Position numbers and translations under genes: made by a program. The notes under the pieces are model-generated. The model searched no databases, was not told the origin of the DNA, and was given only the letters and a program-made list of their open reading frames with translations. 64,000 nucleotides of DNA from an uncultured Allobosea sp. (GTDB lineage Bacteria > Pseudomonadota > Alphaproteobacteria > Rhizobiales > Beijerinckiaceae). The DNA is taken from positions 1-64,000 of the forward strand of contig NZ_CAMFJF010000018.1 of the NCBI RefSeq assembly GCF_945956895.1, written 5' to 3'. This document shows positions 28,177-38,521 of this stretch, in pieces; within the stretch, counting starts at the first letter, position 1; each line of letters starts with the position of its first letter.

Positions 28177-29184
28177 ATGACCCTGACACGACGCCGCTTC
28201 GCCGGACGCGGATTGATGATGACCGCAGCGGCCACCCTGCTTGCCGCTGCCCCCGCCTTCGCGCAGGCGCCCTCGGGCAAGCTCGTGCTCTACACCTCGC
28301 AGCCCGAGAAGGACGCGGCCCAGACCACGGCCGCCTTCAAGAAGGCCTATCCCAATATCGAGGTCGACATCTTCCGCTCCGGCACGACCGAGGTGATGGG
28401 CAAGCTCGCCGCCGAGATTTCGGCCGGCCAGCCCGGCGCCGATGTCCTCCTGATCGCCGACGCCGCGAGCATGGAGATCCTGAAAGGCCAGAAGCAGCTC
28501 CTCGCCTATCCCGGCGCCAAGACCGATGGCTTCCAGCCCGGCTCCTTCGACACCGACAAGACCTATTTCGGCTCGAAGCTGATCACCACCGGCATCGCCT
28601 ACAACACCGGCGCCAAGGAGAAGCCGACCTCCTGGACCGATCTCGACAAGCCCGCCTACAAGGGCCAGATCTCGATGCCGAGCCCGCTCTATTCGGGCGC
28701 AGCCGCGATCATGCTCTCGACCATGACGGCGCGTCCCGATCTCGGCTGGAAGCTGTTCGAGGGGCTCAAGGCCAACGAGGCCGTCGCGGTGCGTGGCAAT
28801 GGCGCCGTCCTGAAGTCCGTCGCAAGCGGCGAGAAGTCCTACGGCGTTCTGGTCGACTTCATGGCCTACAACGCCAAGAAGCAGGGCTCACCGATCGATT
28901 TCGTCTTCCCGAAGGAAGGCGCGCCGGCCGTGACCGAACCCGTCGCGATCGTGAAGACCACGAAGAACGAGGCGGCCGCCAAGGCCTTCGTCGACTTCAT
29001 TCTCTCCGATGACGGCCAGAAGCTCGCGCTCGCCATGGGCTATATCCCGGCGAAGCCCAGCATCGGCTCGCCGTCCTGGTTGCCGGCAGGCACCAAGATC
29101 AACGTCATGACCTCCGATATCGCGGCCGTGGTCAAGGCGACCGAGGCCGACAAGGCCCGCTTCGCCACGATGTTCGGCAACTGA
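28177..29184 (+). CDS. Fbp/Afu-type ABC transporter solute-binding protein
   Basis: The 335-residue periplasmic protein has a twin-arginine-like leader (TRRRFAGRG), cleavage near AFAQ, and a family 6 binding fold (LVLYTSQPEKDAAQTTAAFKK, DVLLIADAASMEIL, SMPSPLYSGAA, NEAAAKAFVDFILSDDGQ). Relatives bind ferric iron, or in AfuA hexose phosphates, or phosphonates. The classical paired iron-ligand tyrosines were not evident, so a phosphorylated organic ligand is more likely here (inference). GGAGGAGAC precedes the ATG. A 130-bp gap from the E2 gene contains the direct repeat GATCTGACA. Confidence 0.85.
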   Translation: MTLTRRRFAGRGLMMTAAATLLAAAPAFAQAPSGKLVLYTSQPEKDAAQTTAAFKKAYPNIEVDIFRSGTTEVMGKLAAEISAGQPGADVLLIADAASMEILKGQKQLLAYPGAKTDGFQPGSFDTDKTYFGSKLITTGIAYNTGAKEKPTSWTDLDKPAYKGQISMPSPLYSGAAAIMLSTMTARPDLGWKLFEGLKANEAVAVRGNGAVLKSVASGEKSYGVLVDFMAYNAKKQGSPIDFVFPKEGAPAVTEPVAIVKTTKNEAAAKAFVDFILSDDGQKLALAMGYIPAKPSIGSPSWLPAGTKINVMTSDIAAVVKATEADKARFATMFGN

Positions 29185-29201
29185 GCCAGGGCCGCGTGCG
29201 C

Positions 29202-30914
29202 ATGTCCCTCGCCGATCCCGCGACGCTGCGCACGCGCGTCGAGGAGACGGGCCTCCTCTGGGGGCTCGTCGGCCTCGTCGCGCTCTTGTCGCTATTGCCG
29301 ATCGGGCGCCTGATTGTCGAGGGCCTTGCCCCCGGCGGCCAGCTCTCGGCGACGGCACTCGGCAAGGTCATGGCGAGTCCGGCGACCTGGACGGCGACCT
29401 GGAACAGCCTCACCACCGCCATCGCCGGCACGATCCTCGCCACGCTGATCGGCGGCACGGTCGCGCTATTGGCGACACTGACCGACATCCGCGCCCGTAA
29501 CGCCTTCACCTTCTGCTTCGTCCTGCCGCTGATGATCGCGCCGCAGGTCACCGCCCTCGCCTGGCTCCAGCTCTTCGGCCCGTCCAGCACGCTGCTCAAG
29601 CTGATCGGCATGGCGCCGCCGCTCGGCAGCCGCAACCCGCTCTATTCGCGCGAAGGCATCATCCTGCTGCTCGGCCTGCAATATGCCCCGCTGGTCTTCC
29701 TGACCCTGCGCGCAGGCCTGCGCGCCCTGCCGAAGGAGCTGATCGAGGCCGGCCTCGCCGCAGGCGCGAGCCCGCTCACCGTTCTGCGCACCGTCGTCCT
29801 GCCGCTGATGACGCCGCCGCTCGTCGCCGGCATCGCGCTCTGCTTCGTCTCCAGCCTGGGCAATTTCGGCATTCCCGCCTTCCTCGGCATTCCCGGCAAT
29901 TTCCTCGTCCTGCCGACGCTGATCTACCAGCGCCTCGCGGGTCTCGGCCCCGGCGTGCTCTCCGAGGTCGCGATCCTCTCCCTGCTGATCGGCCTGATCG
30001 CGATGGCCGGCATCCTCCTGCAGGACCTGATGCTGCGCCGGCGCGACTTCCGGATCACCACGACCTCGAGCGCAGCGCGCCCTTTCGAACTCGGCCGCTG
30101 GCGTCGCCCGGTCGAGCTCGGGCTGTGGGCCTTCGCGATCCTCGTGCTCGCCATGCCCTTCCTCGGCTTGCTCTCGACCTCGCTGATCCCCGCCTTCGGT
30201 GTGCCGCTCAACGCCAGGACCGCAACGCTCGCCAACTACGCCTATGTGTTGTTCGAGCACGCCGCCTCGAAGCGCGCCTTCGTCAATTCCTTCCTGATGT
30301 CGGCGGGCGCAGCGACCCTGATCGTCCTGATCTGCGTGCCGCTCGGCTATTTTATCGTCTGGAAGAAGTCGCGCGCCCTGCGCCTGCTCAACCTTGCCGC
30401 CGAACTGCCCTATGCGATGCCCGGCGTCGTGCTCGCCATCGCCGCGATCCTGCTCTTCCTCAAGCCGCTGCCGGTGCTGAACGTCTCGCTCTACAACACG
30501 ATCTGGATCATCGTCTTCGCCTATCTCGCCCGCTTCCTCGTATTGGGCCTGCGCCCCGTCATCAGCGGCTATCTCCAGATCGACCGCACGCTGGAGGAGG
30601 CCGCCCAGATCGCGGGCGCCGGCCTGCCGCGACGGCTCGTCACGATCATCTTCCCGCTGGTCGCGCCGGCTGCCGTCGCGGGCGCGCTCCTGGTCTTCCT
30701 CACGGCCTTCAACGAGCTCACAGTCTCGGCCCTGCTCTGGTCTTCCGGGGCCGAGACGCTCGGCGTCGTCGTCTTCTCCTTCGAGCAGGGCGGCGATTCC
30801 ACCTATGCCTCGGCGCTGGCCGCCGTGACCGTCGTCGTCACCGTCGGCCTGATGGCGTCCACCACCCTCTTCGCCCAGAGATTGCCCCAGGGAGTCCTGC
30901 CGTGGCGCGACTGA
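29202..30914 (+). CDS. Fbp/Afu-type ABC transporter permease with two fused permease domains
   Basis: The 570-residue membrane protein contains two complete permease units, each ending in an EAA-type loop (LPKELIEAGLAAGASPLTVLRTVVLP, then RTLEEAAQIAGAGLPRRLVTIIFP). This is the FbpB/AfuB arrangement. About twelve membrane helices are expected. ATG at 29202 is preferred to a GTG at 29196 on spacing from CCAGGG. It overlaps the ATPase gene by 13 bp. Confidence 0.9.
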   Translation: MSLADPATLRTRVEETGLLWGLVGLVALLSLLPIGRLIVEGLAPGGQLSATALGKVMASPATWTATWNSLTTAIAGTILATLIGGTVALLATLTDIRARNAFTFCFVLPLMIAPQVTALAWLQLFGPSSTLLKLIGMAPPLGSRNPLYSREGIILLLGLQYAPLVFLTLRAGLRALPKELIEAGLAAGASPLTVLRTVVLPLMTPPLVAGIALCFVSSLGNFGIPAFLGIPGNFLVLPTLIYQRLAGLGPGVLSEVAILSLLIGLIAMAGILLQDLMLRRRDFRITTTSSAARPFELGRWRRPVELGLWAFAILVLAMPFLGLLSTSLIPAFGVPLNARTATLANYAYVLFEHAASKRAFVNSFLMSAGAATLIVLICVPLGYFIVWKKSRALRLLNLAAELPYAMPGVVLAIAAILLFLKPLPVLNVSLYNTIWIIVFAYLARFLVLGLRPVISGYLQIDRTLEEAAQIAGAGLPRRLVTIIFPLVAPAAVAGALLVFLTAFNELTVSALLWSSGAETLGVVVFSFEQGGDSTYASALAAVTVVVTVGLMASTTLFAQRLPQGVLPWRD

Positions 30915-31993
30915 CCATCGACCGGGCGCAGAAGCGCTTCGGCTCCTATCTCGCGCTCGACGACGTCTCGATCGCTGTCGAGGACGGCGAATTCCTGGCC
31001 GTGCTCGGCCCCTCCGGCTGCGGCAAGACCACGCTGCTGCGCCAGATCGCCGGCTTCGACAAGCTCGACGGCGGCCAGATCCGCATCGGCGACCGGCTGG
31101 TCTCCTCGGCGCAGACCCATATCCCGCCGGAGCATCGCAAGCTCGGCATCGTCTTCCAGTCCTATGCGCTCTGGCCGCATATGACCGTGGCGGAGAACGT
31201 CGCCTATGGCCTGACCGTCGCCGGCGTGCGCGACCCCGAACGGGGCAAGCGCGTCGCCGCCGCGCTCGACCTCGTCGGACTGAACGGCTTCGCCGAGCGG
31301 AGGCCGGGCCTGCTCTCCGGCGGCCAGCGCCAGCGCGTCGCGCTCGCCCGCTGCCTCGTCACCGAGCCCTCTCTCGTGCTGCTCGACGAGCCGCTCGCCA
31401 ATCTCGACGTCCATCTGCGCGCCTCGATGGAGGAGGAATTCGCTCGCTTCCACGAGCGCACCGGCACGACCATGGTCTACATCACCCATGACCAGGCCGA
31501 GGCCATGGCGCTGGCCGACCGCATCGCCGTCATGGATCGCGGCCGCCTGCTCCAGCTCGCCACGCCCTCGCTGCTCTATCGCGAGCCCGCCAACGTGACC
31601 GTCGCCGGCTTCATCGGCGAAGGCATGGTGCTGCCGGCGACGGTCCTGTCCGCCCCGCAGGCGGGCCATTGCAAGGTCAGCGTGCTCGGTGTCGAGGCCG
31701 TCGTGCGCTGCCGGCCCGATCAAGCCGTCACCGGGCAGGCAAAGCTCTGCCTGCGCGCTCGCGACATCGGCATCGCCGCAACCGGGCAGGACGGCCTCTC
31801 CGCCACGGTCGAGCGCCTGTCCTATCAAGGCGGCTTCTTCCGCATGGAGGCTCGCCCCGCCAACAATCAGGACGTCGTCCTGCATCTCGACGCGGCCGAG
31901 CCGGCTCCGGCCCAGGCCGGCGAAGCCATCCGCATCGCCATCACCGACGGCTGGATCATCCCGGAGAGCATCTCCCTGGACAAGGCTGCGTGA
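30902..31993 (+). CDS. Fbp/Afu-type ABC transporter ATPase
   Basis: The 363-residue protein has Walker A GPSGCGKTT, Q-loop VFQSYALWPHM, signature LSGGQRQRVALAR, Walker B LVLLDEPLANLD and the H-loop THDQAEAM, followed by a TOBE domain (about 240-355). Translation begins at GTG 30902, within the end of the permease gene, with AGGGAG upstream. It powers the importer formed with the two preceding genes. Confidence 0.92.
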   Translation: MARLTIDRAQKRFGSYLALDDVSIAVEDGEFLAVLGPSGCGKTTLLRQIAGFDKLDGGQIRIGDRLVSSAQTHIPPEHRKLGIVFQSYALWPHMTVAENVAYGLTVAGVRDPERGKRVAAALDLVGLNGFAERRPGLLSGGQRQRVALARCLVTEPSLVLLDEPLANLDVHLRASMEEEFARFHERTGTTMVYITHDQAEAMALADRIAVMDRGRLLQLATPSLLYREPANVTVAGFIGEGMVLPATVLSAPQAGHCKVSVLGVEAVVRCRPDQAVTGQAKLCLRARDIGIAATGQDGLSATVERLSYQGGFFRMEARPANNQDVVLHLDAAEPAPAQAGEAIRIAITDGWIIPESISLDKAA

Positions 31994-32003
31994 GACCGGC
32001 GGC

Positions 32004-33149
32004 ATGAGACTGAGAATTCACGGCGGGATCGGCGAGAAGGGCCGGACCTGCATCGCCGTCGAGCATGACCGGACACGGCTCCTGCTCGATGTCGGAGTCG
32101 ACACCAGCGCCTCCGGAGCCGGCTATCATCCGGCGATCACGCGGACCGAACTCGAACGCATCGACGCGATCATCGTCACGCACGCGCATGAAGACCATGT
32201 CGCGGCGCTGGGCTGGTGCCTCGCCAACGGCTTCTCCGGCCGCATCCTGATGACCGCTGAATCCGCGGGCGAAACCGACGCGACGCTGGCCGCCTACGCA
32301 ACGCCGGAGGAACGGAAACTCGCCAGGCAAGCCTCGGTCGAGATCATCACGCACGGCACGGATTTCGCCATCGGCCCGATCGCGATCCGCACCGGCCGCA
32401 GCGGCCATGTCGTCGGCGGCATCTGGTGCCATCTGAGCGCAGGCGGCCGCAAGCTCGGCTATTGCGGCGATGTGGTGCCGGATAGCCCGGTCTTCGCCAT
32501 GGACCCGCTGCCGCCCTGCGACCTGTTGCTGGTCGATGCCTCCTATGGCCCAGACCGCATCCCTGCCGTCGAGCGCGGCACCGCGATCAAGCGCTGGCTC
32601 GCGGCCCATCCGCGGGGTGCCGTCCTGCCGACGCCGCTCTCCGGCCGCTCGGTCGAGCTGATCGGGTTGATCGACACGCCGATCGCCATTCACCCCTCGA
32701 TGCGCGAGGCGCTGGCCCAGCAGATCGCGGCCACCACCTGGCTGAAGCCCGGCGTCGCCGATATCCTCTCGGCCCGCTTCGCCGAGGCGCTGCTCTGGGA
32801 GGAGGGACAACCACTCCCCGCCGCAGCCCTGCTCGTCGATGACGGCATGGGGCTCGCCGGCCCTTCCAGGGCCACGCTCGCCCAAGCCCGCCACGAACGT
32901 CATCCGGTCCTGCTGACCGGCGGCATCCCCAAGGGCAGCCCGGCCGATCACATGCTGACCGCAGGCGAAGCCGAATGGCTGCGCTTCCCGACTCATCCGA
33001 CGCTGCCTGAGAATATCGCGATCGCGGCAGCGAGTGGTGCCAGCCGCATCCTCGCCCATTCCTGCGATGCCACGACCGCAGCCTTGCTGGCCAACGACAT
33101 CCCCGGACTGATTACCGGCCTCAAACCGGGCGACACCATCGAGATCTGA
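32004..33149 (+). CDS. Metallo-beta-lactamase-fold hydrolase (ribonuclease J/exonuclease-like)
   Basis: The 381-residue protein has the MBL metal signature THAHEDH (His60, His62, Asp64, His65), preceded by GVDTSASG. Downstream metal ligands lie in GRSGHVVGG and LGYCGDVV. The overall plan resembles small RNase J/CPSF-like phosphodiesterases, and HSCDATTA is a possible late histidine motif. It starts 10 bp after the importer ATPase gene, so it is part of that operon. It may hydrolyse a phosphodiester or lactone taken up by the importer. The exact reaction is not known. Confidence 0.8.
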   Translation: MRLRIHGGIGEKGRTCIAVEHDRTRLLLDVGVDTSASGAGYHPAITRTELERIDAIIVTHAHEDHVAALGWCLANGFSGRILMTAESAGETDATLAAYATPEERKLARQASVEIITHGTDFAIGPIAIRTGRSGHVVGGIWCHLSAGGRKLGYCGDVVPDSPVFAMDPLPPCDLLLVDASYGPDRIPAVERGTAIKRWLAAHPRGAVLPTPLSGRSVELIGLIDTPIAIHPSMREALAQQIAATTWLKPGVADILSARFAEALLWEEGQPLPAAALLVDDGMGLAGPSRATLAQARHERHPVLLTGGIPKGSPADHMLTAGEAEWLRFPTHPTLPENIAIAAASGASRILAHSCDATTAALLANDIPGLITGLKPGDTIEI

Positions 33150-33194
33150 AGCATTTTCAAGCGAAGTGGGTACCGGTTCGCGTGAAGAAATGCG
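33149..33194. repeat. Family F short repeat, copy 1
   Basis: Element of about 45 bp beginning AAGCATTTTCAAGCGAAGTG, then ACCGGTTCGCGTGAAGAAATGC; the termini GCATTTTC and GAAATGC are inverted. Copies at 56129 and 58681. It overlaps the stop codon of the MBL-fold gene and occupies the gap to the SurE-like gene. Confidence 0.85.
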
Positions 33195-33213
33195 GGAAAG
33201 CAGAAGTCTGACC

Positions 33214-33978
33214 ATGCGCATCCTCATCGCCAATGACGACGGCATCGACGCTCCCGGCATCGCCCTTCTGCGCCGCGCGGCTGCCCTTGTCGCCTCCGAT
33301 ATCTGGATCGTCGCGCCCGAGCGGAAATGGACGGCCGCCAGCCACCACCTCTCCTTCGACAAGGAGCTGACGCTCAGCCGGCGCGAGAAACAGGTCTATG
33401 CGCTGAACGGCACGCCGGCCGATTGCGTCGTCGCGGCTATGACCGTGTTGTTCCGCGACGGCAGGCAGCCCGACCTCGTGCTCTCCGGCGTCAATGACGG
33501 GCGCAATGCCGCCGAGGACGCCGCCTATTCCGGCACGCTCTCGATCGCCCGCGAGGCGAGCTTCTGGAACCTGCCCGCCATCGGCTTCTCGCGCACCAAG
33601 GGCGGGACTTCCGAGGAGCACGACGTGGCAGCGCTCGCCGCCCTGATCGAAAATCTCTGGCGGGCACGCACGCGATGGACCCGCGAGGGCACATTCCTGA
33701 GCATCAATCTGCCGACGGAATTGCCGGCCGAAGCGGGTCTTGCTGGCATCGGCCGCGACAAGATCGCGGGCGCGGCGGATATCGTGTCGGAAGATAATGA
33801 ACGCATCGTCTGGCGCATCCGGCGCGGGCGTCCGCATACCAGCCGTCCCGGCGACGAGAACAGCCTGATCGATTCAGGCCGCATCGCCATCGTCCGCCAT
33901 TGCTGGAGCGATGGTGCGCCGCTGGATGCGGGATTTGCCGGGGAGTTGAATGCAGCGCTGAAGCAGCCGGCCGGATAG
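33214..33978 (+). CDS. surE: SurE-like 5'/3'-nucleotidase (phosphatase)
   Basis: The 254-residue protein starts with the SurE metal motif ANDDGIDAPG (Asp8, Asp9) and contains WIVAPERKWTAASHHL, LNGTPADCVVAAM and LSGVNDGRNAAEDAAYSGT. SurE enzymes remove phosphate from nucleoside monophosphates and short polyphosphates. Its place after an importer operon, not near pcm or serS, suggests an accessory copy devoted to a substrate. The ATG at 33214 gives the standard N-terminus. Confidence 0.87.
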   Translation: MRILIANDDGIDAPGIALLRRAAALVASDIWIVAPERKWTAASHHLSFDKELTLSRREKQVYALNGTPADCVVAAMTVLFRDGRQPDLVLSGVNDGRNAAEDAAYSGTLSIAREASFWNLPAIGFSRTKGGTSEEHDVAALAALIENLWRARTRWTREGTFLSINLPTELPAEAGLAGIGRDKIAGAADIVSEDNERIVWRIRRGRPHTSRPGDENSLIDSGRIAIVRHCWSDGAPLDAGFAGELNAALKQPAG

Positions 33979-34007
33979 AGCGTATTCATTTTGCTCTGAA
34001 CCACACC

Positions 34008-34101
34008 GTCATCCTGGGCTCGCCCCGGGATCCATCGGAGGGCTCCGGCGCTTTACGATGGATCCCGGATCTACGCGGCTTCGCCGCTTGTCCGGGATGA
34101 C
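34008..34101. repeat. Family A repeat, copy 5
   Basis: Bounded by GTCATCCTGG and CCGGGATGAC with paired GGGATCCATCG and CGATGGATCCC arms. It sits between the convergent SurE-like gene (33978) and ABC exporter gene (34131). Confidence 0.85.
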
Positions 34102-34130
34102 GGCTTGGTTCCACGGCCAAGTCGGCATGC

Positions 34131-35951
34131 TCAGCCTTCCAGAAACTGCATCCGGTGCAAACGGGCATAAGCGCCGTCGCGCGCCAACAATTCGTCGTGA
34201 CTGCCGGTCTCGACGACCTTGCCCTCGTCCATGACCACGATCAGATCGGCCTCGCGGATGGTCGAGAGCCGGTGCGCGATGACGATGGTCGTGCGCCCCT
34301 TCATCAGCGTCGCCAGCGCCTGCTGGACCAGCCTCTCGGACTCGGTGTCGAGCGCACTGGTCGCCTCGTCGAGCAGCAGGATCGGCGCGTTCTTCAGGAT
34401 GGCGCGCGCAATCGCGATGCGCTGGCGCTCGCCGCCGGAGAGCTTGTGGCCGCGCTCGCCGACCGAGGCATCGTAGCCACCCGGCATCGCCATGATGAAA
34501 TCATGCGCGGCAGCCGCCTTCGCCGCCGCGACGATCTCCTCCTCCGCGGCGTCAGGCCGGCCGAAGGCAATATTCGCGCGCACGCTGTCGTCGAACAGCA
34601 CGACATCCTGGCTGACGACGCCGACCTGTCGGCGCAGGCTCGTCAGCGTGACATGGCGCAGGTCCTGCCCGTCGATCTCGATGCGGCCCTCGTTCGGGTC
34701 GTAGAGGCGCGGCACGAGCGCGAGCAGCGTCGATTTGCCCGAGCCTGAACGCCCGACCAGCGCCATGGTCTTCCCGCCCTGCGCGACGAGGTCGATGCCT
34801 TCCAGCGCGCGCTGGTCCTCGCGATAGCGGAAGCGCAGATGGCGGAAGGCGACCTCGCCGGCCGTGACCGCAAGGGGCTTCGCCTCCGGCCGGTCAAGCA
34901 CCTTCGGCTTCTCGTCCATCAGCGCGTAGTAGCGTTTCAATGACGCGCCGGCCTCCTGGACGATGGCGTTGAGATTGCCGAGCGAACGCATCGGCTGGGC
35001 CGCGAGCAGCAGCGCCGAGACATAGCCGGTGAAATCGCCGACCGTCGAATTGCCGGCGGTGATGCGCACGCCGATGGCGGCGAGCACGCCCGCTACCGCG
35101 ATGCCGCCGCCGACCTCGAGCAGCGGGTCGAGCCGCCCGCGCGCATTGGCCGCCTTCATCTTCAGCGCCCGGATCGCCTCGAAGGCGTTGGCGGCGCGGC
35201 CCTTCAGATAGGGTTCGAGCCGATCGGTCTTGGCGACGCGGGCGCCCTGCAGGCTCTCGGTGACGAGATTGGCCATCAGGCCGGTCTGCTCCTGCTGGGA
35301 ACTGGCCATCCGCCTGAGCTTGCGGCCGATTTTGCCGATCGGGTGTGCGATCACCGGCGCGATCAGCAGCACCACCAGCGTCATCTGCCAGTCGATCCAG
35401 ATCAGCGCGCCCACCAAAGCGATGGCGGTGACCACGTCGCGGATGGCGATATTGACGATGCGGGTCAGCGCTTCCTTGACGAAGGTGAAGTCTGTGGTGA
35501 AGCGCTGTGTGAGCGAGGCTGGGTTCTCACGCTGAAGCTGGGCGAGGTCCGCATCGATCAGATGGCCGTAGAGCGCCGTCTGCATGTCCGCCTCGATGCG
35601 GCTGACGACATTGTTGGTCATCACCGTCTGGGCGAGCAGCGAGAAGCCCTTGATCGCGGTCACGATCACGACGACGGTCGCGACCGCGTTGATGACGCCG
35701 ATCTCATAGCCGATCGATTTCGAGACCAGCCGCTCCATGCGCCGGACGAAGCCGGTTGATTCGGCCGCCAACGGGTCGGCGAAGGCGTCGAACGCCGCCT
35801 TGATCAGCAGCGGATAAAAACTCGTCGTCGCCGCGATGACCACGACGAGGCCGAGAATCATCAGCATCTGCGGGAGATAGGACCTGATCTGCTCGCGCCA
35901 GACACGGGCAAAGAGCGCAAGTGTATCGTCGGTGACGCGGCCGATCTTCAT
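34131..35951 (-). CDS. ABC exporter with fused permease and ATPase (MsbA-like)
   Basis: The 606-residue half-transporter has an N-terminal six-helix domain (about 20-330) and a C-terminal cassette with Walker A GRSGSGKST, signature LSGGERQR and Walker B ILLLDEATSALD, plus VIAHRLST. The sequence resembles MsbA/lipid or glucan exporters; it works as a homodimer. No partner gene is adjacent, so the substrate (lipid, glycolipid or drug) is open. Confidence 0.88.
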   Translation of the reverse strand: MKIGRVTDDTLALFARVWREQIRSYLPQMLMILGLVVVIAATTSFYPLLIKAAFDAFADPLAAESTGFVRRMERLVSKSIGYEIGVINAVATVVVIVTAIKGFSLLAQTVMTNNVVSRIEADMQTALYGHLIDADLAQLQRENPASLTQRFTTDFTFVKEALTRIVNIAIRDVVTAIALVGALIWIDWQMTLVVLLIAPVIAHPIGKIGRKLRRMASSQQEQTGLMANLVTESLQGARVAKTDRLEPYLKGRAANAFEAIRALKMKAANARGRLDPLLEVGGGIAVAGVLAAIGVRITAGNSTVGDFTGYVSALLLAAQPMRSLGNLNAIVQEAGASLKRYYALMDEKPKVLDRPEAKPLAVTAGEVAFRHLRFRYREDQRALEGIDLVAQGGKTMALVGRSGSGKSTLLALVPRLYDPNEGRIEIDGQDLRHVTLTSLRRQVGVVSQDVVLFDDSVRANIAFGRPDAAEEEIVAAAKAAAAHDFIMAMPGGYDASVGERGHKLSGGERQRIAIARAILKNAPILLLDEATSALDTESERLVQQALATLMKGRTTIVIAHRLSTIREADLIVVMDEGKVVETGSHDELLARDGAYARLHRMQFLEG

Positions 35952-36071
35952 GCCGGGGGCCTATCATGGCCGCCCCGCAAGCGCCACTGGCGCATGCCCG
36001 GGCTCGAAAGGGGGGCCTTGCTACGGACACGAAGCTGTCTTCCCATGGCCACAACCGACTCAGGAGACTTC

Positions 36072-37208
36072 ATGCCGCTTTCCCCGCCGGCCCAGCCCGG
36101 CCAGAGCTTCGCCGAGATTGAAACCCCCGCCCTCGTGCTCGATCTCGACGCGTTCGAGCGCAATCTCGTCGCCATGGCTGCCTTCAGCCAGGCCCATGGC
36201 ATCCGGCTCCGGCCCCATGCCAAGTCGCATAAGAGCCCGGAGATCGCGCTGCGCCAGATCGCCCATGGCGCGGTCGGGCAATGCTGCCAGAAGGTGGGCG
36301 AAGCAGAAGTTCTGGTGGCCGGCGGCGTCGGCGATGTGCTGGTCACCAACGAGATCGTCGGCGCGGCCAAGCTCGATCGTCTCGCCCGCCTTGCCCGTTC
36401 GGCGAAGATCGGTCTCTGCGTCGACCATCCCGACGGCGTGCACGAGGCAGCGGAGGCCGCAGCCCGCAACGACGTGACGCTTGATGTCTATGTCGAGATC
36501 GATGTCGGCGGCCGGCGCTGCGGCGTAGCGCCCGGAGAGGGCGCCGTCCGATTGGCCGAGGCCATCGCACGCTCGAACACGCTGCGTTTCGCTGGAATCC
36601 ACGCCTATCACGGCTCCGCCCAGCACATGCGCTCGATCGACGAGCGCCGCGAGGCGATCGAGCGTGCAGGCCTCGCCGCCCGCAACACGGTCGAGCGCCT
36701 CGCCCATGCCGGTTTGAAATGTGAAGTCGTCACTGGCGCCGGCACCGGCACCCACGAGCTGGAGACCCAGTCCGGCATCTGGAACGAGATCCAGCCCGGC
36801 TCCTACATCTTCATGGACGCCGACTACGCCCGCAACCGCCAGGCGGACGGCACGCCCTTCCGCAGCTTCGAGCACGCGCTCTTCGTCCTCGCCGGCGTGA
36901 TGAGCAAGCCGGTGCCGGACCGCGCCATCGTCGATGCCGGCCACAAGGCGGCTGCGGTCGATTCCGGCATGCCCGTGCCCTTCCGCCGCGAGGGTGTGAT
37001 CTACACGAAACCCTCGGACGAGCACGGCGTCCTGACCGGCGACCCGGTTGCGGTGCCGCATCGCGGCGACCGCCTGCTGCTGATCCCCGGCCATTGCGAC
37101 CCGACGGTCAATCTGCACGACTGGTATGTCTGCGTCCGCGGCCTGCACGGGCCGGACGCCCATGTCGAGGCGCTCTGGCCGGTCGCCGCCCGCGGTGCAC
37201 TGACCTGA
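36072..37208 (+). CDS. PLP-dependent D-threonine aldolase/3-hydroxy-D-aspartate aldolase-like enzyme
   Basis: The 378-residue fold-type III PLP enzyme has the N-terminal alanine-racemase-type barrel with RPHAKSHKSPE (PLP lysine in HAKSHK), the phosphate-binding VTGAGTGTHE, and the C-terminal metal site GHCDPTVNLHDW. It matches the DSD1/D-threonine aldolase family, which also includes 3-hydroxy-D-aspartate aldolase. AGGAGA 5 bp before ATG 36072 sets the start, although in-frame ATGs exist upstream (36045). The natural substrate is not decided by sequence. Confidence 0.85.
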   Translation: MPLSPPAQPGQSFAEIETPALVLDLDAFERNLVAMAAFSQAHGIRLRPHAKSHKSPEIALRQIAHGAVGQCCQKVGEAEVLVAGGVGDVLVTNEIVGAAKLDRLARLARSAKIGLCVDHPDGVHEAAEAAARNDVTLDVYVEIDVGGRRCGVAPGEGAVRLAEAIARSNTLRFAGIHAYHGSAQHMRSIDERREAIERAGLAARNTVERLAHAGLKCEVVTGAGTGTHELETQSGIWNEIQPGSYIFMDADYARNRQADGTPFRSFEHALFVLAGVMSKPVPDRAIVDAGHKAAAVDSGMPVPFRREGVIYTKPSDEHGVLTGDPVAVPHRGDRLLLIPGHCDPTVNLHDWYVCVRGLHGPDAHVEALWPVAARGALT

Positions 37209-37304
37209 ACAGGGCACGCTCGCTGAGCTCTTCCTGAGACTGGCTGGATTTCCGCTGAGGCGACTTTGCCTCAGGCGTTTCGGAAAAGAGCTGGAAAACG
37301 CGCG

Positions 37305-37404
37305 GTCATCCCGGGCGTAGCGAAGCACAGACCCGGGGTCCATTCCGGAACGGTCAGGCGTGAATCCCGGATCGGCGCCGCTGACGCGGCTTGTCCGGGA
37401 CGAC
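37305..37404. repeat. Family A repeat, copy 6
   Basis: Starts GTCATCCCGG and ends CCGGGACGAC (one base off the usual GATGAC), with CCGGGGTCC and GGATCGG inner parts. Lies between the convergent aldolase-like gene and the Obg GTPase gene. Confidence 0.8.
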
Positions 37405-37433
37405 GCAGTGGTTCCGAGCAGAAGCTGGAAGCC

Positions 37434-38483
<1,050 letters not shown>

Positions 38484-38521
38484 TCACTAGTGATGAGCGG
38501 AGGAAAGGGCAATGGACCGGA

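Noticed and set aside
34131..35951. Naming the ABC exporter msbA
   Set aside because: The family fits, but without neighbours (e.g. lpxK) lipid A export cannot be separated from glucan or drug export.
7387..37404. Family A elements as a CRISPR array or insertion sequences
   Set aside because: Copies are kilobases apart, palindromic, with no regular spacers, no transposase gene and no cas genes.
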